NCBI RefSeq assembly: GCF_009765785.1
Contig: NZ_LMUT01000009.1
Span: 1-32,094 of the forward strand
From: Granulicella sp. L46
GTDB lineage: Bacteria; Acidobacteriota; Terriglobia; Terriglobales; Acidobacteriaceae
Direction: 5' to 3'
DNA: 32,094 bases
Both the position numbers and the translations under genes were made by a program. The notes under the pieces were generated by a model. It worked only from the letters and a program-made list of their open reading frames with translations. It had not been told where the DNA came from and ran no database searches. Of this stretch, positions 21,843 through 30,494 are shown piece by piece; within the stretch, counting starts at the first letter, position 1; each line of letters begins with the position of its first letter.

Positions 21843-22789
21843 TACGCACTAGCATCCGTCAACAGCGCCAGCTGCGCCGCCGACAGATTCAAGTCCACCG
21901 CCGCAAACAACGCCTCCATCTGCTCCGTGCTCGTCGCGCTGGCAATCGGAGCTGTAATCGTCGGCTGCTCCAGCAGCCATGCCAGCGACACTGCCGCCTG
22001 CTCCGCGCCCGTCTCTTCCGATACCTTCTTCAACGCCTTCAAAATTTTCATCCCGCGTTCATCAAAATACTTCTGCACGCGCCCCTCGCGATTCTTTCCC
22101 TTCGCGTCCTCTGCGCTCTGATATTTCCCCGTCAAGAATCCCGATGCCAGCGAAAAATACGGAATCACCCCCAGCCCATACTTCTCCGCCACCGCCGCCA
22201 AGTCTTCCTCATACCCCTGCCGATCGTAGAGGTTGTACTCTGGCTGCAGCGTCTTGTACGCTGGCAGCTTCTGGCGCTCCGCCAGCTCCTCCGCCTCGGC
22301 CAGCCGCGCACCCTTGTAATTCGACGCGCCGATATACCGCACCTTCCCCTCATCAATCAACTGCGCATACGCCTCCAGCGTCTCCTCCAGCGGCACGCTC
22401 TCATCATCCGTGTGCGACTGATACAAATCAATCCGGTCCGTCTGCAGCCGCTTCAACGACTCCTCCACCTCTTCCAATATGTATTTCTTCGAAAGCCCTT
22501 TCCCGCCCGACTTCATCTCCATCCCTACCTTAGTGAGCAGCACCACCTCGTCACGCTTGCCACTCTGCTTCAGCCACTTGCCAATGATCGTCTCCGACTC
22601 TCCACCCACATGCCCCGGCATCCACACCGAGTACACATCCGCCGTATCAATGCAGTTAAACCCGCGACCGACCCACGCATCCAGCAGCTCAAACGAGCGC
22701 GCCTCATCCACCGTCCACCCAAACACATTCCCGCCAAACACCACCGGGACAATCTCCAAATCCGTATCACCCAAACGACGTGTCCGCAT
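21839..22789 (-). CDS. Aldo/keto reductase
   Basis: The 316-residue product is a (beta/alpha)8 NADPH-dependent oxidoreductase of the AKR superfamily. The catalytic tetrad is complete: Asp48 (CIDTAD), Tyr53 (DVYS), Lys87 (LLTKVG) and His126 (YQSHTDD). It looks like the YajO/Tas or general stress protein 69 type; the carbonyl substrate is unknown. The ATG at 22789 has GGAGGTG 5 nt upstream. An in-frame ATG at 22819 would put that site inside the gene. Its stop overlaps the GH55 stop on the other strand by 2 bp. Confidence 0.92.
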   Translation of the reverse strand: MRTRRLGDTDLEIVPVVFGGNVFGWTVDEARSFELLDAWVGRGFNCIDTADVYSVWMPGHVGGESETIIGKWLKQSGKRDEVVLLTKVGMEMKSGGKGLSKKYILEEVEESLKRLQTDRIDLYQSHTDDESVPLEETLEAYAQLIDEGKVRYIGASNYKGARLAEAEELAERQKLPAYKTLQPEYNLYDRQGYEEDLAAVAEKYGLGVIPYFSLASGFLTGKYQSAEDAKGKNREGRVQKYFDERGMKILKALKKVSEETGAEQAAVSLAWLLEQPTITAPIASATSTEQMEALFAAVDLNLSAAQLALLTDASAY

Positions 22790-22844
22790 CCTCACACCTC
22801 CATAAGCATTGGACATCATTCACGCCGCAGAAGATGCTACATCG

Positions 22845-23687
22845 TTAATTCATCCACCGTTTATCATTCGGATCGCGCGGCTTTCCATCAGGATCAACAT
22901 ACCGCCCATCATCATCCAGACTCACATCCTTGCCCTGCTTGCGCATGTATACCGTGAACTTCTTCGCTGCGCGCCGCCGCTTTGCGCGATAGTACGAATT
23001 GCGAAGCCCAAACCATCGCTCCGAGACCCCAACACGCACACCACGTCGCGGCGCCCACACCACGAACGCATACCCCACGAGCGCATTGCAGAGTGCCACA
23101 AGCGCGCCGAATTTCTCTTTACTCGTTAGCTCGATTGCCAGGTAAAACAACACATAGATCACCGCGAGATATTTCGCCTTGATCCAAAACAGAAAATTTA
23201 CCTTTACCGACTCATTAGCATGCAGCTTGCCATACGCCACCATCACCGCCAGCAGGAACGGCCACATCCCCGCCGCCGCCACATCTCTTCCCAGCCCCTC
23301 AACCCGATCCCCCAATGCCAGGCTGATCACCGTCGCGATAATCCCGCCAACCACGCTCGTCACCAGGAAAAATTCAATCAACCATCGCGGTCCACGCTCC
23401 TCTTCCAGCGGCGTCGCAAAGAACCATAACGAAAGCAGCGATAACGCCACGCTGAAAAACGCATCCTGCACAAATGGATACGTCACCAGCTGCCATATCT
23501 GCGGGTGTAATGCCTCCCCCGCATGCAGCCTGAAAAAATTAAGCGCCAGCCCCTGGAACTGCTCCGACACCAGCCGTAGCGCCGCCGTGGCAAAGTACAC
23601 CACAACGCAAGTCAGGATAATTTTCCGCGTGACTCCGCGAAACGGTGGAAGCATCAACGCGATCGGGCTATCAGATCTAAACGCCAT
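22845..23687 (-). CDS. Rhomboid-like membrane protein lacking catalytic residues
   Basis: The 280-residue product has six hydrophobic segments and rhomboid-like signatures: PQIWQLVTYPFVQD (about 62-75) and a loop LEEERGPRWLIEFFLVT (about 94-110). Where active rhomboids have GxSG, this has AAAGMWPF (137-144). Where they have the His of HxxG, it has ALCNALVGYAF (198-208). Neither catalytic Ser nor His is present, so it is a probable pseudoprotease. The C-terminus is basic, then acidic, ending DPNDKRWMN. GAGGAAGAG lies just upstream of the start. It sits between an M28 peptidase gene and an aldo/keto reductase gene on the same strand. Confidence 0.75.
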   Translation of the reverse strand: MAFRSDSPIALMLPPFRGVTRKIILTCVVVYFATAALRLVSEQFQGLALNFFRLHAGEALHPQIWQLVTYPFVQDAFFSVALSLLSLWFFATPLEEERGPRWLIEFFLVTSVVGGIIATVISLALGDRVEGLGRDVAAAGMWPFLLAVMVAYGKLHANESVKVNFLFWIKAKYLAVIYVLFYLAIELTSKEKFGALVALCNALVGYAFVVWAPRRGVRVGVSERWFGLRNSYYRAKRRRAAKKFTVYMRKQGKDVSLDDDGRYVDPDGKPRDPNDKRWMN

Positions 23688-23706
23688 ACAAACTCTTCCT
23701 CAACAT

Positions 23707-25200
23707 CTACTTCCGCTCGGGCACCGGCGGCACCGCTAGCGACCTGTCTCCTGCCGCGCTCACCGCACGCACACCAAACAGCACATTATCTTTACTCACA
23801 TCCAACGTCAGATGCGTCTCCGCACCCGCACTCTGGCTGTGCGTCCAAAGATTCTCATTCGTGTCCCGCCAAACCACCTCGTACGTCGTTCCCTGCGGCG
23901 CAAACGCCGAAGCGTCCCACTGGAGGTTGCTGTAATTATCCAACTCCTTGGTCACAACCCGCACATGTTGCGGCTCACTCGGCGCCGCCGCTAGACTCGC
24001 CATCGTCAGTGCATTCAGCTGTGCCACCTTCGCCACGTACGCAAAGTCCACAAACTTCAGCAAGTCGCCGTACACCACGCCATTCTCCGTGCGCAGCGTC
24101 TGGTGCTGATGATCGAAGTTCTCCCGCCATTCTGTAAACCGCACCGCCGGAAACCCCTCCGCGTTGAAGCTCGTATGGTCTCCACCGCGCAGATACCGAT
24201 CCCGCCGCAGAATCATCACTGGATGAAACGGCGGCACCAGCCGGATCAACTGGCTCCGCATCCCACCCTTCAGCGCCGCCGGCCGCTCCGTTGCCGGCTT
24301 GAAATACGCCGGCGCCAGCTCGACAATCTGCCGCGCCAATTCCCTCGACGGAGAATCATTCTCCGCGCCCAGCCCGAGCGTCATCCGCTGCTCTCCCGGT
24401 GTCGCCGTTGCAGGAATACTCTCGCTGAACACCCGCACCACGTCCTTATACTGCCCCGTCTCGCCCGGCGTCGTGTCGCCGCCCACAATGTCGTTGTTCA
24501 GCACAGCCTTCAGCGGCCAACCCTCCGACTTCGCAAGCTTCGCCAAATGCGCAGACCCAAACAGCCCCTGCTCTTCTCCCGCCACCGCCGCAAACACCAT
24601 GGTACCCGGCAGCTTTACACCCGCCTTCGTCAGCCACGCCATCGCCCGTGCCGATTCCAACGACACGGCCACGCCGCTCGCATCATCATTCGCCCCCGGC
24701 GATGTCAGCTTGCCGTCCATCACATCCGTCGCCCGCGAATCGTAGTGCCCCGTCACTAGTACCCACGGTGCCTTGTCCCCACCCGTCCCATGCAAAATCG
24801 CATACACATTCACCAGCTTCGTCGGCCGTGTAACCCGGGCTCGCGGATCAGTCGACGCTGGCTGCACAAACTCGTCCCGCTTCACCTCCAGGCAGCCGCC
24901 ACACTCCTTCGAGATTGCCTCAAACTCGCTTGTAATCCAATCCGCCGCCGGCAAAATCCCTTGCCCTTGCGGCAACTCCGTGTCCATGCTCGACAGCGTG
25001 CTGCGCGTCCCAAAGCTCACTAGCTTCGCAATATCGGCCTGCACCTGCTCCGCGGAAACTCCCCCCAGCGCCGACTTCACCGCCGGATCTACCCGCAGCG
25101 GCGCCAGCGTGGTCGATCCCGTCGCACCCACCGGCATCTGCGCATGCACACCCGCCGCTATCCCCGCCAACAGACCGCACACCACCGCTATCCGCTTCAT
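23707..25200 (-). CDS. Exported M28-family zinc peptidase
   Basis: The 497-residue product has a signal peptide (cleavage near GVHAQ) and a complete co-catalytic zinc site of family M28: His152 (TGHYDS), Asp172 (GANDDASG), Glu209 as base and Glu210 as ligand (AGEEQG), Asp237 (NNDIVGG) and His342 (GGDHTSF). The last 100 residues form a fibronectin type III-like beta domain. Expected role: exopeptidase in the periplasm or outside the cell. GGAGG lies 6 nt before the ATG. The rhomboid-like gene follows after 19 bp and may be co-transcribed. Confidence 0.9.
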   Translation of the reverse strand: MKRIAVVCGLLAGIAAGVHAQMPVGATGSTTLAPLRVDPAVKSALGGVSAEQVQADIAKLVSFGTRSTLSSMDTELPQGQGILPAADWITSEFEAISKECGGCLEVKRDEFVQPASTDPRARVTRPTKLVNVYAILHGTGGDKAPWVLVTGHYDSRATDVMDGKLTSPGANDDASGVAVSLESARAMAWLTKAGVKLPGTMVFAAVAGEEQGLFGSAHLAKLAKSEGWPLKAVLNNDIVGGDTTPGETGQYKDVVRVFSESIPATATPGEQRMTLGLGAENDSPSRELARQIVELAPAYFKPATERPAALKGGMRSQLIRLVPPFHPVMILRRDRYLRGGDHTSFNAEGFPAVRFTEWRENFDHQHQTLRTENGVVYGDLLKFVDFAYVAKVAQLNALTMASLAAAPSEPQHVRVVTKELDNYSNLQWDASAFAPQGTTYEVVWRDTNENLWTHSQSAGAETHLTLDVSKDNVLFGVRAVSAAGDRSLAVPPVPERK

Positions 25201-25375
25201 TCCTGCCTCCGCCTTGCAAGATGCACCGTATTCGCCCCCCCTTGCATCTCAAGGTTGACGAGCCGCCACTGGACCGCTAGAACTAGAAAAGGTGATTGTG
25301 GCGCCAGCTCCATCGTACTAGCTCAACCGCTCTAAATTAACACCGGCTTCGTGCCTGCAACAGAGGAGATCGTAT

Positions 25376-25576
25376 ATGTCAGTCGTTTGCCCAGAGTGTG
25401 ACAATCCCTTGGACATCGATGTCGACGATGTCGAAGAAGGTGAGATCATTCAGTGCGATGAATGCGGAACGGATCTCGAAGTCGTCTCCAGCGACCCGTT
25501 GGAATTAGCTCCAGTCGATGAGGAAGGCTACGATGATGAAGATGACGCTCTGCCCGCGGATGAAGAGGATGAATAG
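25376..25576 (+). CDS. LysW-like zinc-ribbon protein with acidic tail
   Basis: The 66-residue product has four zinc-ligand cysteines (C5, C8, C27, C30) in CPECDNPLDID and CDECGTDLEVV, followed by a strongly acidic tail ending EEDE. This is the layout of LysW, the carrier whose C-terminal Glu is conjugated to lysine or arginine precursors. The tail lacks the EDWGE end of classical LysW, and no LysX, LysZ or LysY gene is in the window. It may instead be a related zinc-ribbon protein of unknown role. AGGAG lies 7 nt before the ATG. Its end overlaps the next gene. Confidence 0.75.
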   Translation: MSVVCPECDNPLDIDVDDVEEGEIIQCDECGTDLEVVSSDPLELAPVDEEGYDDEDDALPADEEDE

Positions 25577-26003
25577 TTCCATCAGCCGTCGCAACCTGTT
25601 TCTTTCCCTTATCGCCTTCGCAGCCTGCGCTCTCCTGCTCGCGGGTCCGCTTGCCGCGCTCGCGCAGAAAAACGTTCCTCGTGAGCGCATCGTCGAAGGC
25701 AAGGTCGTCAACAAGGATGGTGGCCCCATCGGTGGCGCGGTCGTCTACCTCAAGAATTCCCGCTCTAACGGCGTCAAAACCTACATCGCCGACGAAGATG
25801 GACACTTCCGCTTCGGCGAACTCTCCCAGGACACCGACTACGAGCTCTGGGCCGAGTCCAACACCGTCCGCTCCAAATCCCGCCAGATCAGTTCCTTCGA
25901 TAATGAGAACAAGTTCTACTTCGTCCTCAAAGTCAGCGTTGCCAAATCCGCCTCGCTCGACACTCCGTCGGTCTCTGCCACCGGCCTCACGCCCCAAACC
26001 TGA
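25569..26003 (+). CDS. Exported carboxypeptidase-regulatory-like domain protein
   Basis: The 144-residue product has a signal peptide (SRRN start, long hydrophobic core, cleavage near AALAQ at about residue 33) and one CarboxypepD_reg-like beta-sandwich. The domain is recognisable by VEGKVVNKDGGPIGGAVVYL and ADEDGHFRFGELSQDTDYEL. Such domains act in binding or as structural modules at the cell surface. The start is taken as the ATG at 25569, overlapping the LysW-like gene by 8 nt; an ATG at 25560 would also give a signal peptide. The overlap suggests translational coupling of a cytoplasmic zinc-ribbon protein with an exported one. Confidence 0.78.
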   Translation: MNSSISRRNLFLSLIAFAACALLLAGPLAALAQKNVPRERIVEGKVVNKDGGPIGGAVVYLKNSRSNGVKTYIADEDGHFRFGELSQDTDYELWAESNTVRSKSRQISSFDNENKFYFVLKVSVAKSASLDTPSVSATGLTPQT

Positions 26004-26013
26004 TAGCAACACG

Positions 26014-26553
26014 CTATTCGTGATGCATCGCAATCACCGCGTCGACCATCACCTTGAGCGCCTCTTTTGACTTCGCGTTGCATTTGAAGACCAGCAGGTA
26101 ATCCCCGGCGCGCGTAACAAGTGCCGAGTCGAACTCAACCGTGGGGATCTCGTAATCGAGCTGATGAAACGTTGGCCCGTCCTTCTGAATCCTCAACTGC
26201 TGCCCATCAAGAACCTCTCCGGAGTCCCAGCTCTTCCGAACTTTTTGCAGAAAATCCTTTTCATCCAAAACGTGATTTGGCGCAACGTTCAGCTTCACAG
26301 CTAACAGGATAATTCCGGACGGAGCATTCCCTTCGCGAGCCGCCAACAGTAGAACCTCATGATTCCCCCCATGCGCGTTGAGCGACCCCAGATCGACCGC
26401 ATGAAGATTGGGCGGCAGGGTCAGCGAAATCCTGAAGTATGTGTTGGAGTACACGTTTCCGCGGACCGATCCATCCGCCGCGGATTGCCCCACCGCAGTC
26501 ACCGCGCCAAACATGGCAACCACCAAAGCCAGCCTAAGACTTCGTCTAACCAC
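26014..26553 (-). CDS. Small exported hypothetical protein (GTG start)
   Basis: The 179-residue product has a signal peptide (RRSLRLALVVAMF start, cleavage near VGQSA) and a single mixed alpha/beta domain containing YSNTYFRISLTLPPNL. This opening resembles small lipid- or surface-associated domains of the DUF1795/PsbP type, but I cannot assign it. The start is the GTG at 26553, with GAGG 5 nt upstream; a GTG two codons earlier overlaps that site. It converges with the CarboxypepD_reg-like gene across a 10-bp gap. Confidence 0.7.
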   Translation of the reverse strand: MVRRSLRLALVVAMFGAVTAVGQSAADGSVRGNVYSNTYFRISLTLPPNLHAVDLGSLNAHGGNHEVLLLAAREGNAPSGIILLAVKLNVAPNHVLDEKDFLQKVRKSWDSGEVLDGQQLRIQKDGPTFHQLDYEIPTVEFDSALVTRAGDYLLVFKCNAKSKEALKVMVDAVIAMHHE

Positions 26554-26628
26554 TGTCACCTCGCAACAACACCCTCATCGTAGTCGCCATCAAGCGAAAC
26601 TTAGGCGAATATAATTTGTAGTGACCCC

Positions 26629-27951
26629 ATGAGCCCCCCCGCTCAACCCGAGCTCTTCGCCTTCCTACACATCGACCTCAACAGCTTCTTTGCGTCCGTA
26701 GAACAGCAGCTCCATCCCGAGTACCGCAACAAACCCACCGGCGTCGTCCCCACCATGGCCGACACCACATCCCTCATCGCCGCCAGCTACGAGGCCAAGG
26801 CCCTCGGCATCAAGACCGGAACGCGCGTCAGCGAAGCCAAACGCATCTGCCCCGACATCATCCTCGTTAACGGTGACCACTCCACCTATGCCGAGTACTC
26901 CCACAAGATCGTCGCCGCTGTAGAGCGCGTCTGCCCCGTAGCCCACACTCCCTCCATCGACGAGATGGTCTGCCAACTCCTCGGCCGCGAACGCAATCCA
27001 CCCGCTGCTCGCCAGATCTCGCTAGCCATCAAGCAGGCCATCAAGGACGATGTCGGCGAGACCCTCCGCTGCTCCGTCGGCATGGCCCCCAATCGTTACC
27101 TCGCCAAGATCGCCAGCGACATGCAGAAGCCCGACGGCCTCATCGGCCTCCTCCCCAGCCAGCTCCCCAACTCCATCGCGCACCTCGCCCTCCGCGATCT
27201 CCCGGGCATTGGCGCGCGCACCGAAGTCCGCCTCAACGCCAAAGGCATTCGTACCATGCCTGACCTGCTCGCCCTCGACCGCACCGCCATGCACGCCCTC
27301 TTCGACTCTGTCTGGGGCGACCGCATGTACCACTGGCTCCGAGGCAACGACACCGGCGACGACGGCGCACCCGTTCCCTCCGAGCTCCAGAAGTCCCTCG
27401 GCCACTCCCACGTCCTCGCCCCCGAGCACCGCTCCCCCGAAGGCGCCTGGGCCGTCGCCCACAAGCTTCTCCACAAGGCCGCCATGCGCCTCCGCATGGA
27501 AAAATTCTTCTCGGGCTCCCTCGCCGTCACCATCAAGTACTCGCTCTCGCGCGAACAATCCATGCACGCAGAAAAAGTAAAGAAGCATCTCAGCGGCATC
27601 ACCCAAACCGGCTGGGGCATGGAAGCTCGCTTCCGCCCCTGCCAGGACACGCTCTCTCTGCTCGAAGCCCTTCAAGGTTGCTGGAAACAATCCCCCGCCG
27701 GCCCCGAGAATCAGAAGCCCTTTTTCGTCGGCATCACCCTGCGCAATCTCATCCCCGAAGCCGACATGCAGACCTCGCTCTTCGAAGAGCCCGGCAACCG
27801 CAATCAACTCTCCGCCACCATGGACAAGCTGAACCTCAAATACGGCCACACCACGCTGCACTTCGCCGGCATGCTTCCCGCCCGCGACAGCGCCCCCACC
27901 CGCATCGCCTTCACCCAAATCCCCGTCCAGTACGGCCACGAATACATGTAG
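26629..27951 (+). CDS. Y-family DNA polymerase (DinB/UmuC-like)
   Basis: The 440-residue product is a translesion polymerase. The catalytic acids are Asp16 (HIDLNSFFASVE) and Asp111/Glu112 (PSIDEM); Phe21 is at the steric-gate position. A helix-hairpin-helix segment (LRDLPGIGARTEVRLNAKG) and a little-finger region follow. A beta-clamp-binding motif QTSLF is at 381-385, and DKLNLKYGHTTLHF closes the protein. The usual DinB SIDEAYLD is replaced by SIDEMVCQLL, so it belongs to a divergent branch. TATAAT lies 13 nt before the ATG with no Shine-Dalgarno. I see no LexA-type box. Confidence 0.88.
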   Translation: MSPPAQPELFAFLHIDLNSFFASVEQQLHPEYRNKPTGVVPTMADTTSLIAASYEAKALGIKTGTRVSEAKRICPDIILVNGDHSTYAEYSHKIVAAVERVCPVAHTPSIDEMVCQLLGRERNPPAARQISLAIKQAIKDDVGETLRCSVGMAPNRYLAKIASDMQKPDGLIGLLPSQLPNSIAHLALRDLPGIGARTEVRLNAKGIRTMPDLLALDRTAMHALFDSVWGDRMYHWLRGNDTGDDGAPVPSELQKSLGHSHVLAPEHRSPEGAWAVAHKLLHKAAMRLRMEKFFSGSLAVTIKYSLSREQSMHAEKVKKHLSGITQTGWGMEARFRPCQDTLSLLEALQGCWKQSPAGPENQKPFFVGITLRNLIPEADMQTSLFEEPGNRNQLSATMDKLNLKYGHTTLHFAGMLPARDSAPTRIAFTQIPVQYGHEYM

Positions 27952-27967
27952 CCTTGCCCATCTCTCA

Positions 27968-29203
27968 CTATCGTGTAAACGCATCATCCGGCGAGCCATG
28001 ATTAAGCGTCTTGCGCGAATAATCAAAATGGTGTTTCAGCTTCAGGAAGTGCTTCTCGTACAAGTGGTAGCTGGCATACGCCGCAACAATCGAAATCCCA
28101 AAGCACGCCAACCCGGCGCCTACCACCGCGACCGCCTTGTTATGCGTAGCTTCCAGCAGCGCCATTCGCAAAGGTATCGCCAGCGCCGACAGCACCAGCA
28201 CATGCAGCACATATAACCCATAGCTATACTTGCCGAGGAACCGCAACCACCCTCGCTGAAAGATCCACGAGCACACCGATCCAGGCATCAGCGACCACGC
28301 AATCAAACAAGCAAACCCAATCGAGAGTACCGTATAGCTCAGTCCCTCCGACCAGAGAAGACTTCTCGTGGGAGCTCTACCGAAGTGCGCATTCGAGAAA
28401 CTGCTCATCGCTCCATAGGACGCGACGGCCGCCATACACGCCCACGGCGCCCATCGCTTCACCGTCTGCCAATCGGGCGAGCGGTACAGCAGCGCGAGTA
28501 CGCCGCCTAACAGCAGCGAGTCAGCCCGGCAGATCGTCGTCTCGTGTATCGCAACGGTCGAGGCTCCTAACAGCAGCATGGCCACCCGCACTACCACGGC
28601 TCCGGCCGAACCGATCAGCATCGTGCGCAGCAAGCCGCTTCGTGTTCGAACCCAGAAAACCACTGCGGGCCATACCAGATAAAACTGCTCCTCTACCGCC
28701 AGCGACCAGAAGTGATATAGCGCAAGGTGCTTCCCCGGTGCAAACTCCGCAATTGCTTCCGGCCTCAGATTCTGCAGATACAACAGCAGCAGCCATCCCA
28801 TGCTGCCCCAGTGCAGATGCAGCGGGTAGGTCAGCAGCAGGCACACCAGGAGAACGCCGTAATACAGCGGAAGAATGCGCAGCGCGCGCCGCGCATAGAA
28901 CTTCCGAAAATATCCATCATCTTTCAGCGAATCGAAAAGAATTCCCGTTATCAAAAATCCTGACAACACGAAAAATAGGTCTACCCCTGTATTTCCGTAG
29001 TGCAGCGATTCCCCAATAACGCGATAAACAAATCCCCGGGATTCATAGTCGGATTCAAACGCATGGCAGCCAATCACCATCAGGATGGCGAGTCCCCGCA
29101 CGCCATCCAACGCAAGCAGATGGCCACGCGCGACGTGTCGCTCTCGCCCTGCAATTAAAATGGCTTCGGTGCCCAAGGACCTAAGTTTATCAACTGTCGA
29201 CAT
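27968..29203 (-). CDS. Acyltransferase 3 family membrane protein (copy 1)
   Basis: The 411-residue product is an OafA-type integral membrane O-acyltransferase. Family signatures are LLALDGVRGLAILMVIGCHA near residues 29-48, GVDLFFVLSGFLITGIL and RKFYARRALRILPLYYGVL, followed by about ten membrane segments. It likely adds acetyl or similar groups to envelope polysaccharide. AAGGA lies 4-5 nt before the ATG. It is divergently paired with a second, related acyltransferase gene 60 bp away. Confidence 0.9.
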   Translation of the reverse strand: MSTVDKLRSLGTEAILIAGRERHVARGHLLALDGVRGLAILMVIGCHAFESDYESRGFVYRVIGESLHYGNTGVDLFFVLSGFLITGILFDSLKDDGYFRKFYARRALRILPLYYGVLLVCLLLTYPLHLHWGSMGWLLLLYLQNLRPEAIAEFAPGKHLALYHFWSLAVEEQFYLVWPAVVFWVRTRSGLLRTMLIGSAGAVVVRVAMLLLGASTVAIHETTICRADSLLLGGVLALLYRSPDWQTVKRWAPWACMAAVASYGAMSSFSNAHFGRAPTRSLLWSEGLSYTVLSIGFACLIAWSLMPGSVCSWIFQRGWLRFLGKYSYGLYVLHVLVLSALAIPLRMALLEATHNKAVAVVGAGLACFGISIVAAYASYHLYEKHFLKLKHHFDYSRKTLNHGSPDDAFTR

Positions 29204-29263
29204 CGTATCCTTCCACCACTCAGCGAATTCATCCTTCCTTCGTTACTGCTACCATCGAGAGGA

Positions 29264-30448
29264 ATGCAGAACAGCAGCAACGGCCATAGCGTAGCGGAGG
29301 GAAGCCCCTACGCGCGCCATCTTCCCGCGCTCGACGGTGTCCGTGGCTTCGCGGTCCTGGGCGTTGCCTGCTCTCATCTTTTTCCCGGCACCCCCCACTC
29401 CGCCTTCGAATACTATGTCCACAGCTTCTTTGCCTTTGGCGCCACCGGCGTCGATCTCTTCTTCGCCCTCTCTGGCTTCCTTATTACCGGTATCCTCTAC
29501 GACTCGCTACCCGATCCCGGTTTCTTCCGCAAGTTCTACGCCCGCCGCGTCCTCCGCATCTTCCCCCTCTATTACGGAGTCCTCGCCGTCTTCGCCCTTG
29601 CAGCTCTCGTCTTCGGCCTCAACTTCCATAACGAGCTCTTCTCGCTAGCCCTGTATCTCCAGAACACCAACCTCATCGCGCAACGCATCCGCGACTACCA
29701 CGGACCCACGGCTCTTCCGCTCACACATTTTTGGTCGCTCGCCGTCGAAGAGCAGTTCTATCTCGTCTGGCCCATCACCGTTTTCCTGTTGCGCGCACGT
29801 CGCCGTCTTCTCGTCTTCTGCGCTGCTGTCCTGCTCCTCAGTCCCATTCTCCGCGCGTTCCTTCTCCTGCACGCCGCCAGTTACTTTATGGTCGAAACCA
29901 ATACCCTCTGCCGCTCAGACTCTCTCCTCGCCGGTGCTGCCCTCGCCCTTCTATTCCGCAGTCGCCTCCATGATCGCGTTCTCGGCGCCGCGGCCTGGAT
30001 CTTCCTCGCCGGAGCTGTCTCCGCGGTTCTTCTTGTCCATCTGTCCAACTATGGACCCTTCCTCAATACTCACTTCGGTTACCAGATTTTCCTTGCCTTC
30101 GAGTTCTCCGCCATCGCGCTCGCCTCCGTCGGCGTCATCGCCCTCTCCCTTGGTTCGGCTCTCATCTCGCGCCTCTGCACACTTCATCCCATGCGCTGGC
30201 TGGGCAAATACAGTTATGGAATCTACGTCCTCCATCTGATCCTCTTCTCCTATCTCGAAGGGCCCTTGCGCCGCTTCTTCAGCACTCACTTCACGCCCAA
30301 CAAAGCTGCCGTCGTCGTCGCCACCGGCCTGCTGATCTTCCTCATCAGCCTCCTCGCCGCCTACCTCTCCTACCACCTCTACGAGAAGCACTTCCTCCGT
30401 CTCAAGCGCTTCTTCGACTACCGCCCCCAGCCCAAAACCGTCGCCTGA
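29264..30448 (+). CDS. Acyltransferase 3 family membrane protein (copy 2)
   Basis: The 394-residue product is a second OafA-type acyltransferase: LPALDGVRGFAVLGVACSHL, GVDLFFALSGFLITGILYDS and RKFYARRVLRIFPLYYGVL. These blocks match copy 1 nearly residue for residue, and both end YLSYHLYEKHFLRLK-like, so the two are paralogues. The N-terminal loop and middle differ, which may mean different acceptors. GAGAGGA abuts the ATG; a TACCAT lies 8 nt upstream. The 60-bp divergent gap must hold both promoters. Confidence 0.9.
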   Translation: MQNSSNGHSVAEGSPYARHLPALDGVRGFAVLGVACSHLFPGTPHSAFEYYVHSFFAFGATGVDLFFALSGFLITGILYDSLPDPGFFRKFYARRVLRIFPLYYGVLAVFALAALVFGLNFHNELFSLALYLQNTNLIAQRIRDYHGPTALPLTHFWSLAVEEQFYLVWPITVFLLRARRRLLVFCAAVLLLSPILRAFLLLHAASYFMVETNTLCRSDSLLAGAALALLFRSRLHDRVLGAAAWIFLAGAVSAVLLVHLSNYGPFLNTHFGYQIFLAFEFSAIALASVGVIALSLGSALISRLCTLHPMRWLGKYSYGIYVLHLILFSYLEGPLRRFFSTHFTPNKAAVVVATGLLIFLISLLAAYLSYHLYEKHFLRLKRFFDYRPQPKTVA

Positions 30449-30494
30449 CCCTCCATTCCCCACGCCACGCCTCCACCTCGTGGGATAGAGCAAT

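Noticed and set aside
25376..25576. Calling the small zinc-ribbon protein true LysW
   Set aside because: The EDWGE end is missing and no lysine-biosynthesis genes are nearby; only LysW-like is supported.
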